Source: Sphingobacterium sp. PCS056 (GTDB lineage Bacteria; Bacteroidota; Bacteroidia; Sphingobacteriales; Sphingobacteriaceae). From it: a DNA stretch of 64,000 bases. The stretch spans positions 3,410,001 to 3,474,000 of the forward strand of contig NZ_CP096883.1 in NCBI RefSeq assembly GCF_023273895.1. Reading direction: 5' to 3'. Below are positions 44,713 to 53,729 of the stretch, one piece after another (the stretch's first letter is position 1; every line of letters starts with the position of its first letter). Below the pieces are notes generated by a model, which was given only the letters and a program-made list of their open reading frames with translations, was not told the DNA's origin and made no database searches. The translations under genes and the position numbers were made by a program.

Positions 44713-46097
44713 TAGAAATCCAGATCGCAGGTGCCGGTGCCGGTAAGACATATAACTTATCAGAAAAAATCATCAAATTCCACGAGGATAATGATTCACA
44801 TAAACTGATTTATGCCATTACTTATACCAATGCAGCAAAGAATAAAATAAATGATCAAATTATGAAGAGACTTGGATATATACCGGATCAAGTAAGAATT
44901 GAGACAGTTCATAGCTTTTTTCTTAATGAAATAATCTATCCGTATTCTCATTTTACAATTTCAGAGGTTTATAATAATGCTGTTGCGCATTCCCTTCCGA
45001 CTGTTCATGCCTATAAATATAAGAAAATTAGGTTGTTAAAGGAAAAATATATAATCCACAGCGAATCGGTCTTTAATAAAGCAAAGATGATTATTGATCG
45101 CTCGAATAGCAAACATGGAAATAAAGCAAAAAAAGCAAAAGTTGATTTTGTAAATTCTCACATCGCTGCAAAAATCAGCCATATTTTTATTGATGAGGCC
45201 CAGGATCTAGATGGGGATGCCTTGTGTGTATTTAAAATTTTGGGCGCGAATGAAATAGCTGTATTTATGATTGGAGATCCTAAGCAGGCTATAAAGTTCC
45301 CTGGTGTATTCAGAGATTTTATAAAGCAGGCTATAGGAAAAGATTTCAGTGTTTTATCCAATAATAACTTTACAAAAAGAGTGCCAGTTGAAATTTTAAA
45401 ATTATCAAACGAACTGTGTTTAAGTGATGAAAAACAGACCAATACTAGTGGAAAAGTCGGTAGGGTAGGTTATATTAAATCGAGTAATAGAAATTATCAT
45501 TCAATAATTGATCATTACAAATCTATGGGGAATTTAGTTTATATTGAAGAAAAACAGGGGTGCTACGATACACATTCCAGCCGTCATCTTTTCTTACCAA
45601 TGTCCATAGAAGAAAAATTAATTGACATTGCCATAAACCGAGATTTAGACGGTCGTTTATTCGTATCATCAATCCTTTCAGAGATTGCTGAGCGTCTCAA
45701 TAATAACTCTTCAAAACAGATAATTGCTTGGCTTTCCAGATATTCTGATCTAAGACTTGAAAAAAAGGAGTATGCTGAACTTATCCAACATTTGCAACAG
45801 TTATTGGACGTGATTAAAAGCTCTAAATATGTGGTTTCTAGTATTGACGCAGTAAAAGGATTGGAGTCTGAAGTATGTATTTTCATATTGAATCAGACAA
45901 TGTATGACTACATCACTCAAAATATTCTAGAATCTAAGTATCACAATAAGAATTGGAATAAAGCATATGTTGCACTGACACGAAGTTGCGATACACTAAT
46001 ATTTGCTTTGGATCAAGAGCTGTTTTCAAGAAATACTATTGTGGAAGTCGAGAGTTACTTAAAAAAAGCAGGTATTGATGAAATTAATTTTATTTAA
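44709..46097 (+). CDS. gajB: GajB-like UvrD-type helicase
   Basis: A 462-aa superfamily 1 helicase: Walker A AGAGAGKT (7-14), motif Ia YTNAAKNKI, ETVHSFF, Walker B FIDEAQDLD, MIGDPKQAI, and motifs V/VI SIDAVKGLESE and YVALTRSCDTL. The length fits GajB. It overlaps the GajA-like gene by 4 nt. In Gabija, GajA is a nucleotide-sensitive nuclease and GajB a helicase-like ATPase that acts with it against phages. Activity here depends on whether GajA is made. Confidence 0.78.
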   Translation: MIEIQIAGAGAGKTYNLSEKIIKFHEDNDSHKLIYAITYTNAAKNKINDQIMKRLGYIPDQVRIETVHSFFLNEIIYPYSHFTISEVYNNAVAHSLPTVHAYKYKKIRLLKEKYIIHSESVFNKAKMIIDRSNSKHGNKAKKAKVDFVNSHIAAKISHIFIDEAQDLDGDALCVFKILGANEIAVFMIGDPKQAIKFPGVFRDFIKQAIGKDFSVLSNNNFTKRVPVEILKLSNELCLSDEKQTNTSGKVGRVGYIKSSNRNYHSIIDHYKSMGNLVYIEEKQGCYDTHSSRHLFLPMSIEEKLIDIAINRDLDGRLFVSSILSEIAERLNNNSSKQIIAWLSRYSDLRLEKKEYAELIQHLQQLLDVIKSSKYVVSSIDAVKGLESEVCIFILNQTMYDYITQNILESKYHNKNWNKAYVALTRSCDTLIFALDQELFSRNTIVEVESYLKKAGIDEINFI

Positions 46098-46437
46098 TTT
46101 CTTTCGTATGACTATTTTCCCGGCTAATCCGATTGAAGTAACCTTCGCCAGATACAAAGATTACCAAACATAGCTCATGAATACTTATAAAAAACACGAA
46201 TTAGTAAAGCAAATTTTTTTTTCTGTATAGAAAAGGCACCAATAAAATTAATGTACCTAATCATAAAAGATATATTAAATAGGTGTACAATGCCAATGCA
46301 CAATTAGAACTTGACCATAGCTCAACATTATTAAATTTGGAAATATGGTCAAGCTCGATTAAGGCTTGTAGGATTAGGTTAGCTATCCTTAAACAAAGTT
46401 TGAGTTTTACTCCCGTCTATGTTAAAAATACTTAATT
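46098..46437. other. Intergenic stretch with dispersed remnant
   Basis: 46258-46345 repeats the remnant at 1105-1185. The rest shows no gene; AT-rich. Confidence 0.45.
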
Positions 46438-46674
46438 CTACAAGTAAAAATCGGTGCATTTTAAATTCTCTTGTTGTTTATCTATTTTTAAATCTAATTC
46501 GTATTGCTCTTTCGATTTTACAAAAAACCAGCCATCTGTCTCTAAAGATGTAATTTCACATGAGCACACTGAACAGTAAATTTTAACTTTTTCACTTTTT
46601 TCAGGAAAGAATAATTTGTTGTTGATTACAATATTCTCTGTGTTACATTGAGCACATTCAATATTCAAATTCAT
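46438..46674 (-). CDS. Small zinc-ribbon protein
   Basis: 78 aa with two cysteine pairs, CAQC (near 8) and CSVC (near 35), spaced as in a zinc ribbon. It is the last gene of a minus-strand series, 15 nt after the 232-aa gene. A similar small ribbon next to effectors can be a regulator or structural partner. No family name given. Confidence 0.55.
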   Translation of the reverse strand: MNLNIECAQCNTENIVINNKLFFPEKSEKVKIYCSVCSCEITSLETDGWFFVKSKEQYELDLKIDKQQENLKCTDFYL

Positions 46675-46689
46675 AATTTTTGTATTAAT

Positions 46690-47388
46690 TTATAGAAATA
46701 GTTTTTTAATATCTGTTACGCTATGCTGATACAAATAGTTATTTGTACAATAGCAAAATCCTTGACAATTTCTTGTCATAAACTTTCCTTTTAAGGGATG
46801 TTCTGGTGACAAAACTTCTTTTATATTTTTAACACTTTGATTAAAAACATGAAGCTTTTTACCATCTTCTATAAAAGTCCTCTTAGGGTCATCTACTATT
46901 ACCCTTCTTGCATAGTTAAACAAAATTGGTGAAAAATTGTTTCTTATTGTAATCATTTTCCTTTGTCGTGGGATAGTTTCCCATTTTTCTCTTAAATCTT
47001 GTATATTAATAAAATAACGGTCACTATCTTCCATCTCTTTTTTCCAATTAATAGGATTATTTTTAGTGATCCAAATTTCAAATTGCTCATCTTTAATGAG
47101 TTCTCTATCAAACTCAAATAGAACTGGGCCATAATAATTTTGACGTGGAAAAAAAGAATGTAAATCAATAGTATCTAAAAATACGTCATTCCATACATTT
47201 AAGACTTTGTCAATTTCGTCTGAATTTTGTGATGTCTGAGTAAGTCCCATTTTTTCTACAGCTCCTCTAGATAATAACCCATATTGTTCGATGTAGGTTA
47301 TTGATGTCGTAACTGTATTAGCGTGATATAGGGTGGGAATTTCTTTATCAACAAAAAACTCATACAATTCTTTGTTATTTAATCTCAT
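46690..47388 (-). CDS. Possible DarT-like ADP-ribosyltransferase
   Basis: A 232-aa protein. LYHANTVTTSITYIEQYGLLSRGAVEK (near 19) resembles the start of DarT-type proteins (YH-x-T-x-x-x-L-x-x-I-x-x-x-GLLSR), and YYGPVLFEFD follows later. DarT enzymes attach ADP-ribose to DNA bases and usually come with a DarG antitoxin, which is absent here. The motif match is partial and the C-terminal third (CQGFCYCTN) is unassigned. It sits downstream of a nucleotidyltransferase and two HD genes. Confidence 0.4.
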   Translation of the reverse strand: MRLNNKELYEFFVDKEIPTLYHANTVTTSITYIEQYGLLSRGAVEKMGLTQTSQNSDEIDKVLNVWNDVFLDTIDLHSFFPRQNYYGPVLFEFDRELIKDEQFEIWITKNNPINWKKEMEDSDRYFINIQDLREKWETIPRQRKMITIRNNFSPILFNYARRVIVDDPKRTFIEDGKKLHVFNQSVKNIKEVLSPEHPLKGKFMTRNCQGFCYCTNNYLYQHSVTDIKKLFL

Positions 47389-47448
47389 GTTTTTTTATAT
47401 AATTCTATGATTTAAGATGGTGAAAATCGATGCATTATAAATAGTGTA

Positions 47449-48216
47449 TCATAAATCTAATGAAAGTTGATTATTAGGATTGACATCATATTTTAAATAA
47501 TGGATAAACTGAGTAATATCTAAGTCAGTAACTAAGTTATACTTAGGGTAACTTTTTTTTACTAACCTTAAGTGATCCTGAACACTATCGTATTTATCAG
47601 AGAGTTGACCTATTTTTTTTAAAAGATAGTAAAATGTATTATTGGACATGGAAATTTGAAATTCTTTTTTAAGATAAATAGATCTTAAAATATTTGCTTC
47701 TACTGAAGGATTAAGATTCTTATAAAGTGATTTTTCTTGTAAAATATTTAATGTTTTGTTTTGAAAAAAATCTTTAAAGAAACGCAAGTTATATGAATAA
47801 TCCATTATGTTGATAACTAAAGCATCATAATTATAAAAACATCCTTTAGCGATACTATTTAGTTTATCTTCATTATTTAACTTAACTAAATTATTTTTAA
47901 ACGCCCAATTATTGCTAATGGTCCAGATATCAAGAGTGTAATGTTTAAATATAACCTTAATTCCGCCATGCCGGTTTACAGCATACTGCAAAGCATTATT
48001 TTTTAAAATTTCTAATAATAAATCATTATCTATATCAACTATCACGTCAATATCACGACTTTTTTTATTTAATAAAAAATCCCTGAAAAAACCGCCAACT
48101 ACATAAGCATTTCCATAAGAAAGAATTTCATAAAATAGTGGCAATGCACCATTTTTATCCATTTCATTGGAAAAGTGATTATAAAATGATCTTTTTATTT
48201 CGAGTTTTTCGAACAT
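47449..48216 (-). CDS. PolyA polymerase head-type nucleotidyltransferase
   Basis: A 255-aa protein with the class II nucleotidyltransferase signature VGGFFRDFLLNKKSRDIDVIV (Gly41-Gly42, Arg45-Asp46, Asp55 and Asp57). This is the head domain of CCA-adding enzymes and polyA polymerases, and of some defence nucleotidyltransferases. The C-terminal half is helical and lacks an HD domain. Its start overlaps the stop of the HD gene by one base, so they are coupled. The acceptor is unknown. Confidence 0.7.
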   Translation of the reverse strand: MFEKLEIKRSFYNHFSNEMDKNGALPLFYEILSYGNAYVVGGFFRDFLLNKKSRDIDVIVDIDNDLLLEILKNNALQYAVNRHGGIKVIFKHYTLDIWTISNNWAFKNNLVKLNNEDKLNSIAKGCFYNYDALVINIMDYSYNLRFFKDFFQNKTLNILQEKSLYKNLNPSVEANILRSIYLKKEFQISMSNNTFYYLLKKIGQLSDKYDSVQDHLRLVKKSYPKYNLVTDLDITQFIHYLKYDVNPNNQLSLDL

Positions 48217-49604
48217 TATAACTTAATTCCTTTTAATTCCTGATACAAGTTTATTGCATATGTATCTGTCATGCCTGAAATAAAATCAACAATCATTTGG
48301 AATTTTTTATATTCCAGATTTTCATATGTTTCAATATTTTCATAAACATAGGTATGTCCAGCTGATATTAGTTTGTAAATCCTTGATTCGTAATTATTTC
48401 CTTGTGAACTAAATTTTTCACTCTCCGATGCAGTAACAAAGATTTTTAATAGGCCATAAATTGCCTCCCAGCCTGCTATTTCTTTTTTTAGAATTTTACT
48501 ATCATCAAATATTTTATATTGCAACATCTTATATGCTTTTCGAATATCTTTAGCTCCAGATACTTTGATAATTTCATCTTCTAATAGCCCCTCCATAATA
48601 ATTTCATATTTCAACTTAAAACATTCGATTATATTAGAAATCATAATTCTTTGTGTATAAATTCTAAACTTTTGAATTGCAATTGACTCATCAATTATTC
48701 CACTATTTTTATCAGTGATCAAGTTGTCTAAGTTCTTCAAAACTTCAACCTTATTATCTTCTAAGTTATCACTAAAAATTCTCCTTACATCTTCAATATT
48801 TACGATTCCTAATTTGATACCATCTTCGATGTCTGCTGCACTATATGCAATATCATCTGCAGCTTCCATAAGATATACTATTGGGGATCTTTTGTTATTA
48901 AGATTTAAGTAATCATTTATTTTATCATATGTAGATTTTTCAGTAATAAAATATCCAAATTTCTTTTTTGCAATTTTTTCATTATCCCTCTTATTACCTT
49001 CCAGAGAATTACATGGATATTTTATACTAGAAGCTAGGGTAGAGTATGTCAAATTATAACCAAATGAATCACCAAAATAATACAATTTAGATAAGATTCT
49101 TAATGTTTGAACATTCCCGTCAAAATTTGTAAAATCTGCCATTTCCATTTCATTCAGAATTTTTTCTACCTTATTACGTTTTTTGAATTTAGCTGTATTA
49201 AAGTAGTCAACAAAAAATTTTTTAACAGCTTCCTCACCAAAATGTCCGAAAGGAGGATTTCCTAAATCATGAATCAAACCGGACACTCTCAGTAATGAGC
49301 TTAAATGTCCCTTCTTTGTTTCAGGAATATCACCCTCTAATATTAGCCAGCTTTCAAGGCTTTGGCCAATTGAACTTGCAATATATGAAACCTCTAAGGA
49401 ATGAGTTAAACGTGTTCTAATGTAGTCACTTTGTTCTAAAGGAAATACTTGTGTTTTATCTTGTAATCGTCTTATTGGTGAGCTAGAGATTAGACGCCCG
49501 TAATCATTTTCAAATGGATTTCTAGCATCGGTTTCTAATATAGTTGTTTTTTCACGGAATCTTTTATCGCTAAGGAGAAGTTCCCATTTATTTTTAATAT
49601 TCAT
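48216..49604 (-). CDS. dGTPase-like HD-domain protein 1
   Basis: 462 aa. Dgt-family hallmarks are RRLQDKTQVFP (near 45), RLTHSLEVS (His68), GLIHDLGNPPFGHFGE (His112-Asp113), NVQTLRIL, and EAADDIAYSAADIEDGI. Dgt proteins strip triphosphate from dNTPs, mostly dGTP, and dGTPases are known to defend bacteria by starving phage of nucleotides. A near paralogue is encoded at 49864. Two non-identical subunits in one locus suggest a hetero-complex, which is inference. Confidence 0.82.
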   Translation of the reverse strand: MNIKNKWELLLSDKRFREKTTILETDARNPFENDYGRLISSSPIRRLQDKTQVFPLEQSDYIRTRLTHSLEVSYIASSIGQSLESWLILEGDIPETKKGHLSSLLRVSGLIHDLGNPPFGHFGEEAVKKFFVDYFNTAKFKKRNKVEKILNEMEMADFTNFDGNVQTLRILSKLYYFGDSFGYNLTYSTLASSIKYPCNSLEGNKRDNEKIAKKKFGYFITEKSTYDKINDYLNLNNKRSPIVYLMEAADDIAYSAADIEDGIKLGIVNIEDVRRIFSDNLEDNKVEVLKNLDNLITDKNSGIIDESIAIQKFRIYTQRIMISNIIECFKLKYEIIMEGLLEDEIIKVSGAKDIRKAYKMLQYKIFDDSKILKKEIAGWEAIYGLLKIFVTASESEKFSSQGNNYESRIYKLISAGHTYVYENIETYENLEYKKFQMIVDFISGMTDTYAINLYQELKGIKL

Positions 49605-49863
49605 GTTTAGTTAATATAATTGGAATAACATAACGTAGATTATGAAATCTGATGTTAATATACGCTATAATTTATAATTTAAAAAAAGCATTTTTATGTG
49701 ATGATTTTCAAATAAAATATTTGGTATTTTTTATAAAAATCTTAATATAATTTTTTAAGATTGTCGAAATTATTTTTCTTAGTTAGATTTTAAAGTATTA
49801 CTTACTAATTGGAAGAGGTACGCATCATCCAATGCTATTTAATAAAATGATTAGGTTAATGAT

Positions 49864-51102
49864 CTATTTGAAATAAATTCCTTTCTTATCTAATTGACCA
49901 AAGTATTTTTCATATTGTTGAATAGCATAAATATCCATCATTCCTCCAATATAATCTTGTACTTTACGCTCCCAATGATCTACAGCTCTATAATTGGCTG
50001 GTAACAAGACCATCTCCAGATTATAGGTTTTATCTGTATATAATTCATACAATCTGGTAAGAATATGTTGGCCTAGTTGTTCATACTCAACTATATCCGG
50101 CTGTCTTTTTATAGCCTTAAATGTAAGAGCTTTTAAGCCAGATACTAATAAATTCAATTCTTTATAACCAAGTTTACCATCTATCAAATCTATATCATTA
50201 ACAAACGCAGTTGTGAGAATTGAAGTTAATTCCTTTCTATATAACATTGCGTATTCTTCAGATGTTTTATATACTGACGCTTTTTCTGCAAATTTTCTGG
50301 CTGCTACAATATATTTTTTAAATTGAAGAAGTACCTTTTTGTATTTATCGTCAATTGAAAATTCGTATAATAATTCATCTATGGTAAAGTACTTTAATTT
50401 CAGAGCATCTTCAAGATCATGAATTGCATAAGCTATTTCGTCAGATAAATCCATAATTTCACAATCAATAGTCTTGTGGGTAATATTATGTTTCTCAATC
50501 CATTTAGTAACTAATTTATAGTCACTATTATATAAGAATTTTTTATTTGATTTTTTATAATCTCCGTCAGGTCCATTTATAACTTCAAATTCAGGCTTGA
50601 GATATTTAACAACTCCCAACATAGTTCTGATAGTTAAATTTAAACCATTAAAATCATGATGACGTTCTTCCAATTTATTTAATATTCTAAAAGTTTGAGC
50701 ATTACCTTCATATGGATTTTCTGAACAAACTTTACTTAAAAATACCTCACCAGCATGCCCGAAAGGTGGATTACCGATATCATGTGCTAAGGCACAAGTT
50801 TGTACTGTTAAATTGTCTTCGAGCTTTAACCTCTTACTTATAGTTTTTGCAATCTGCGCAACCTCGAGACTATGTGTTAGTCTGTTTCTGTAGAAAACTT
50901 GGCTTTTGGGAATAAATAGTTGCATTTTTCCCTGTAATCTTCTACATGATGATGAATATAACACTCTAGAGTAGTCAATATCTGCATTATCTCGGTAATA
51001 AAATGTTGATGGAGTATGAGTGTCATCTACTCTCATATTAGAAATCTTTAAAAGCTCGTTTTCTTTTTCTAAACAGTAATTTTCTAAATCTGTTGATATC
51101 AT
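49864..51102 (-). CDS. dGTPase-like HD-domain protein 2
   Basis: 412 aa, same family as 48216-49604: RRLQGKMQLFIP, RLTHSLEVA (His77), ALAHDIGNPPFGHAGE (His107-Asp108), GNAQTFRIL and EIMDLSDEIAYAIHDLEDAL, so all metal ligands appear intact. It is separated from paralogue 1 by 259 bp and may have its own promoter. The cluster then runs to a nucleotidyltransferase, the possible DarT-like protein and a zinc ribbon. Confidence 0.85.
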   Translation of the reverse strand: MISTDLENYCLEKENELLKISNMRVDDTHTPSTFYYRDNADIDYSRVLYSSSCRRLQGKMQLFIPKSQVFYRNRLTHSLEVAQIAKTISKRLKLEDNLTVQTCALAHDIGNPPFGHAGEVFLSKVCSENPYEGNAQTFRILNKLEERHHDFNGLNLTIRTMLGVVKYLKPEFEVINGPDGDYKKSNKKFLYNSDYKLVTKWIEKHNITHKTIDCEIMDLSDEIAYAIHDLEDALKLKYFTIDELLYEFSIDDKYKKVLLQFKKYIVAARKFAEKASVYKTSEEYAMLYRKELTSILTTAFVNDIDLIDGKLGYKELNLLVSGLKALTFKAIKRQPDIVEYEQLGQHILTRLYELYTDKTYNLEMVLLPANYRAVDHWERKVQDYIGGMMDIYAIQQYEKYFGQLDKKGIYFK

Positions 51103-51638
51103 GTTAAGTTATTAATATAGAGAGAAGCAATTATATTTTACTTCTATTTAAACAATTATAATTTTATATTTTTCTAAATACTGCGTTATTAAAAGTGTTA
51201 TTTCTACATGTATTTACAATACCAATTAATATTTCGCAAACTTCGAAAGTATCACAACTTTGAAAGATATATTTACGGGAAACCGTATTTCCAGAACTTA
51301 GTATCATAAATATTAAGTTGAAAACTATTTAAGCTAAAATTTATAGCAAAAATAAACTAATGTATTTAGTTTTATTATTTATCTTTGGATATTGAATAAG
51401 GATGGACATGCTACAAGATAACCGGTTGCTCAACATTCTTGCGTGTTCATTCTGTTCAATATTGATTTAAAGCAGGAGAGGGTTTTGTAATTTCACTTTA
51501 TAGTAAGGAATTAAGATCGAAATTTAAACCTGTTGGAATAAGGAGATAATAATAAATATTAATTGCGATGAATGTACCATTGACAATCGAGATCTTGAAG
51601 GGCTTAAAGCATAGGTGTCACCGCTTTATAAGTATTTG
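51103..51638. other. Intergenic stretch with CTAA-N5-TTAG site
   Basis: 536 bp. It holds the site at 51357-51369 with a good TAnnTTTG box (51380-51387) pointing right, yet no substantial plus-strand gene follows. A 32-codon frame (51568-51666, MNVPLTIEILKGLKH...) is too short to support. The promoter may be left over from a lost gene. Confidence 0.4.
51357..51387 (+). promoter_or_regulatory. Orphan promoter with CTAA-N5-TTAG site
   Basis: CTAA-TGTAT-TTAG (51357-51369), then 10 nt, then TATCTTTG (51380-51387), which matches TAnnTTTG fully. Layout is identical to 40607-40637. Confidence 0.45.
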
Positions 51639-52391
51639 TTATTTAATAGTAAAATATAGCGCATAGGTTATCATGTACATCATGTCTTCATATCTTACCC
51701 ATGCCATATTTCTTTCGTCACCCCAATATTTATAATTGTTTTTTATTAAAAATCTACCAAAAAACTTAGAACTGGGATCATCATCATATCCTATTATACA
51801 GATATCATGACTAGTGGAACTTTTCTTTCCATTCTTTAGTATTGGAGGTGAATTGAGACATTCTCTGCCTATATCTGCAAATGAATCTGTCGTATTTAAA
51901 ACTATAAGTACTGGGATTTTTTGTGACAATACTGCTTTGATCTTTTTAACATTTTTTTCCAGAGCGTCATTTTCTAATATAAGGTATTCATATTGTTTAA
52001 GTTGAACTTCTTTAGCACTCAATAAAAATTCTTTAGGAATATTTGTTGTACAGTCAGAAGGAAATTGGTGAAGTTTAGGACATCCATCTTGAGCAAAAAT
52101 TTTTAAATCTACATCATAGGTTCCATTTCGCCCACAAAATAAATTAAAATTTGCTTGCTGCCTATGTCTACTTGCTATAAAACCGGGTGAAAAAGCATTT
52201 GCTTCAACCATTGCCTTGTCAACAATATTATTTTTTACGCAATAATTGATAGTGAGTGCCGTATATGCAAAAGCATATGCATAGCATGTAGCTCTATATT
52301 GTACTTTTTCAGTTGGACAGTATTGTGACAAGTCGATCTTGGTCATTAATTTGTTGTGTTCCATAGTATTTAGGTTATGATAATATGTCAT
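51639..52391 (-). CDS. Papain-like (C1) cysteine peptidase
   Basis: A 250-aa protein with the C1 catalytic layout: Cys36 in YRATCYAYAFAYTAL, His195 in SHDICIIGYDDD, and Asn218 in LIKNNYKYWGDE. No signal peptide, so it is cytoplasmic. It is divergent from the gene at 52475, with 83 bp between the starts, so the pair probably share a control region. An internal protease beside a gasdermin-like protein would be the arrangement of bacterial gasdermin loci, though those usually use trypsin-like or caspase-like proteases. Confidence 0.72.
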   Translation of the reverse strand: MTYYHNLNTMEHNKLMTKIDLSQYCPTEKVQYRATCYAYAFAYTALTINYCVKNNIVDKAMVEANAFSPGFIASRHRQQANFNLFCGRNGTYDVDLKIFAQDGCPKLHQFPSDCTTNIPKEFLLSAKEVQLKQYEYLILENDALEKNVKKIKAVLSQKIPVLIVLNTTDSFADIGRECLNSPPILKNGKKSSTSHDICIIGYDDDPSSKFFGRFLIKNNYKYWGDERNMAWVRYEDMMYMITYALYFTIK

Positions 52392-52474
52392 ATTTACTTA
52401 TCGTGTATAAAACAAATGATATATAAATATGTTTAGGAATTGAACATTGTTTATTAACCATAAATTACATTATT

Positions 52475-53260
52475 ATGAATTTAGGAGAGCATTACTCAAA
52501 ATCTATTATCAGGAAGTTTGATTTAATTCCTGTTTATTATCCAGGTACAGAAGTTGAACCAGGGGATATTATTTCATATGGAACCACAATATTTGATAAA
52601 GCTAAGAAACCTTTTGGATCGTTTAGTATCATTGGAAACATAACCAATACTACAGGAAATGGTATTTCTCTCGAAATAAAAGTAGATCAGAACAATAAGT
52701 CTTATAATTTCGTTTCCGAAAATGAAGTAACAGTTTCTGCAGCTTTAGAAGCAGAGGTTCCAAATGTTATTAAAGGAGATGTTAAATTTAGTTTCGGAAA
52801 AAAAGGTTCAATATTATTATTTGGAGTTAATGGAAAAGAACGACGTATAAAAGATCTGTTTGCCTTAGAAGATCATTTAAAAATTGTGCAAGGCGAACGA
52901 GATTGGAATGATTTTTATATTGTAACTTCTGTAATCACATGTGAAAAAGTTTTAGCGTATCAATCTAACGAAGATAACGGATCATTATATGTTTCTGCAT
53001 TTGCTAAAAACATTTCTATTTCAGGATCGGATATAGGCAATGTTGGAGCCGCAGCTAATTTTTCAGTAAAGTGGAAAAGTAAACAATCCTTCAGTATTGA
53101 TTGGACTGAAAATGTTACTTTATTTATGAAGCTAGCACATTTTAATGGTAATGATTTAATTAATCATAATAAAGCTAATATAAAAAATGAAGGTAAAGCT
53201 TCTGAAGGAGGTTTAGTAGAGTTGGTTCCTAAGGAACTATTAAATAATGAAAACTTATAA
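52475..53260 (+). CDS. Possible gasdermin-like protein
   Basis: A 261-aa soluble protein rich in beta strands. Several features recall bacterial gasdermins: a short N-terminal helix and strand with LIPVYYPGTEVEPGDIISYG, then VSAALEAEVPNVIKGDVKFSFGKKGSILLFGV, then FYIVTSVITCEKVLAY, and a terminal VKWKSKQSFSIDWTENVTLFMKL. The C-terminal about 35 residues (GNDLINHNKANIKNEGKASEGG...) could be the autoinhibitory tail removed by a protease. The resemblance is in strand pattern and size; I cannot show homology. Alternatively an unrelated beta protein. Confidence 0.4.
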   Translation: MNLGEHYSKSIIRKFDLIPVYYPGTEVEPGDIISYGTTIFDKAKKPFGSFSIIGNITNTTGNGISLEIKVDQNNKSYNFVSENEVTVSAALEAEVPNVIKGDVKFSFGKKGSILLFGVNGKERRIKDLFALEDHLKIVQGERDWNDFYIVTSVITCEKVLAYQSNEDNGSLYVSAFAKNISISGSDIGNVGAAANFSVKWKSKQSFSIDWTENVTLFMKLAHFNGNDLINHNKANIKNEGKASEGGLVELVPKELLNNENL

Positions 53261-53533
53261 ATTGATAGTTGTTAAATAAATAGTAGTAAGCCTTGGTCAT
53301 TAAATTAGGTGCTATGGCATATTTTTATAATAGAACATAATAAGACTGGTACAGCACCCGAGTAATAGCACGTATTGTAGCAGAGGATAGATTTCTGCTA
53401 GACAGTTCGGGCACATATGGCTTTGTTAGATTGTTGATGATCGACTATGCCTGAAATCCATGTTACATATTTGTAATATTATTACTTTGATATGTACTGT
53501 ATAGTCATAATTTGCTGATCCAAAGATAACATA

Positions 53534-53590
53534 ACAAAGTTGCAAAAGGTACAGGCCTTACCATCGACGAGATCGAAAAGCTGAAATAAA
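53534..53590 (+). pseudogene. Rpn gene tail fragment
   Basis: Only the last 18 codons of an Rpn-type gene remain (VAKGTGLTIDEIEKLK and stop), with no gene upstream: 53261-53533 is unrecognisable. They are followed by the usual terminator and YbjQ-like gene, so the module's left part was lost. Confidence 0.75.
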
Positions 53591-53604
53591 TAGATCATAT
53601 AGAT

Positions 53605-53646
53605 AAACAAATAAAGCCATTCTGTCAAGAATGGCTTTATTTGTTT
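53605..53646 (+). terminator. Terminator after Rpn tail fragment
   Basis: A perfect 19-bp stem (53605-53623 with 53628-53646) around GTCA. Its outer pairs (AAACAAATAAAG/CTTTATTTGTTT) differ from other copies but are still complementary. Confidence 0.85.
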
Positions 53647-53729
53647 AATACCATCCTTACGGCTTACCTTATTTTTTAATCAAACCGATGCTTTATTTCG
53701 GGCTTTTAAAACAGTATTCATCATACACC

